Assembly (NCBI GenBank): GCA_019247255.1
Contig: JAFAPJ010000030.1
Span: 1 to 7,574 of the forward strand
Length of the DNA: 7,574 nt
Source: Methylobacteriaceae bacterium
Lineage (GTDB): Bacteria > Pseudomonadota > Alphaproteobacteria > Rhizobiales > Beijerinckiaceae
Direction: 5' to 3'
Shown here: positions 6,825 to 7,574 of the stretch, one piece after another
How positions within the stretch are numbered: the first letter of the stretch is position 1
How the letters are laid out: each line of letters starts with the position of its first letter
The notes under the pieces: model-generated
What the model saw: the letters and a program-made list of their open reading frames with translations, nothing else
Databases searched by the model: none
Told to the model about the DNA's origin: nothing
Position numbers and translations under genes: made by a program

Positions 6825-7574
6825 ATGAGCCAATCCGAGCCCGGCGCGCTGCCGAACGTGCATGTGCGGGCCGAGATCCTGGTCCAGGCGCTGCCCCACA
6901 TGCAGCGTTACGACCAGGAGATCGTCGTCGTGAAGTACGGCGGCCACGCCATGGGCGACCGCGCGGCCGCGGAGGATTTCGCCGAGGACATCGTGCTCCT
7001 CGAGCAGGCCGGCGTGAAGCCGATCGTCGTCCATGGCGGCGGACCGCAGATCGGCCGCATGCTGGAGAAGCTCGGCATTCGCTCCGAATTCCAGGACGGG
7101 CTCAGGGTCACGGACGAGCCGACCGTCGAGGTCGTCGAGATGGTTCTCGCGGGCTCGATCAACAAGCAGATCGTCGGCTGGATCTCGGCCGAGGGCGGCC
7201 GCGCGATCGGCCTCTCGGGCAAGGACGGCAACATGGTCATGGCCCGCAAGGCGGTCCGGATGACGGCCGAGCCCGGCTCCGGCCGCGAGCGCGAGATCGA
7301 CCTCGGCTTCGTGGGCGAGCCGGACGAGGTGAACCGCTCCGTCCTCGACGCCGTGCTGAAGGCTGAGCTCATCCCGGTCATCGCGCCCGTCGCGACGGGG
7401 CGCGACGGCCAGACCTACAACGTGAACGCGGACACCTTCGCGGGCGCGATCGCGGGCGCCATGGGGGCCAAGCGCTTCCTCCTTCTGACCGACGTGCCCG
7501 GCGTCCTCGACAAGGAGAAGCGGCTCATCCCCGAGCTCACCGTCGAGCAATGCCGCGCCCTCATCGCGGACGGC
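6825..7574 (+). CDS. argB: N-acetylglutamate kinase, 3'-truncated by window edge
   Basis: ArgB phosphorylates N-acetyl-L-glutamate with ATP, the second step of arginine biosynthesis, in the cytoplasm. The first 250 codons are visible out of about 300 expected, with no stop before the window ends. Family signatures are [11 protein letters not shown] (34-44, K37 being the ATP-phosphate lysine), [10 protein letters not shown] (68-77), GLRVTD, LSGKDGN (130-136), [20 protein letters not shown] (199-211), and [12 protein letters not shown]. The missing part should hold the rest of the ATP site and the GGM-type region. An N-terminal helix of about 25 residues precedes the first strand. In the family this extra helix marks arginine-inhibited, hexameric enzymes, so feedback inhibition is a reasonable inference. 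It follows engB directly in many alphaproteobacteria; here four genes separate them. Start: ATG with a good Shine-Dalgarno at 6813-6816. Confidence 0.97.
   Translation, partial: MSQSEPGALPNVHVRAEILVQALPHMQRYDQEIVVVKYGGHAMGDRAAAEDFAEDIVLLEQAGVKPIVVHGGGPQIGRMLEKLGIRSEFQDGLRVTDEPTVEVVEMVLAGSINKQIVGWISAEGGRAIGLSGKDGNMVMARKAVRMTAEPGSGREREIDLGFVGEPDEVNRSVLDAVLKAELIPVIAPVATGRDGQTYNVNADTFAGAIAGAMGAKRFLLLTDVPGVLDKEKRLIPELTVEQCRALIADG

Noticed and set aside
5900..7550. Two overlapping minus-strand open frames (5900-6901 and 6693-7550)
   Set aside because: They lie opposite the receiver-kinase and argB genes, whose family motifs are unambiguous. The proteins look like composition artefacts.

Overview
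The window is a very GC-rich stretch (roughly 70% G+C by eye) in which every convincing gene lies on the + strand, packed end to end. The first genes are the ribonuclease P protein (rnpA, start cut off), the membrane insertase yidC and the GTPase engB/yihA. The last is N-acetylglutamate kinase (argB, end cut off). The rnpA-yidC-engB-argB order, the style of YidC and EngB, and an alphaproteobacterial-type two-component set together point to an alphaproteobacterium. It is most likely a member of the Hyphomicrobiales (Rhizobiales), possibly Methylobacterium-like. The family-level placement is inference.

Layout: 2-424 rnpA (5' end missing); 417-2285 yidC, overlapping rnpA by 8 bp; 2282-2977 engB (ATGA overlap, with an alternative GTG start at 2324); 2974-3357 a small DUF423-like membrane protein (GTGA overlap); 3361-5268 a membrane sensor histidine kinase; 5265-5702 a single-domain, Rcp1-like response regulator (ATGA overlap); 5699-6790 a receiver fused to a HisKA_2-type histidine kinase (ATGA overlap); 34 nt of spacer; 6825-7574 argB (3' end missing). 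No gene-free stretch exceeds 34 nt, and I see no RNA gene, mobile element, CRISPR array or convincing terminator.

How the genes work together: rnpA, yidC and engB serve tRNA maturation, membrane protein insertion and ribosome assembly, and form a familiar translation-linked cluster. The unusual part is 2974-6790. A DUF423-like gene and a complete three-gene signalling module sit inside this housekeeping neighbourhood, between engB and argB. The module has a periplasm-sensing kinase, a free receiver, and a receiver-kinase fusion. None of the three proteins has a DNA-binding or other recognisable output domain. The module therefore looks like an upstream phosphorelay whose final target lies outside the window. 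A PhyR-type general stress response is a plausible target, because HisKA_2 kinases often feed it in alphaproteobacteria, but nothing in the window proves the link.
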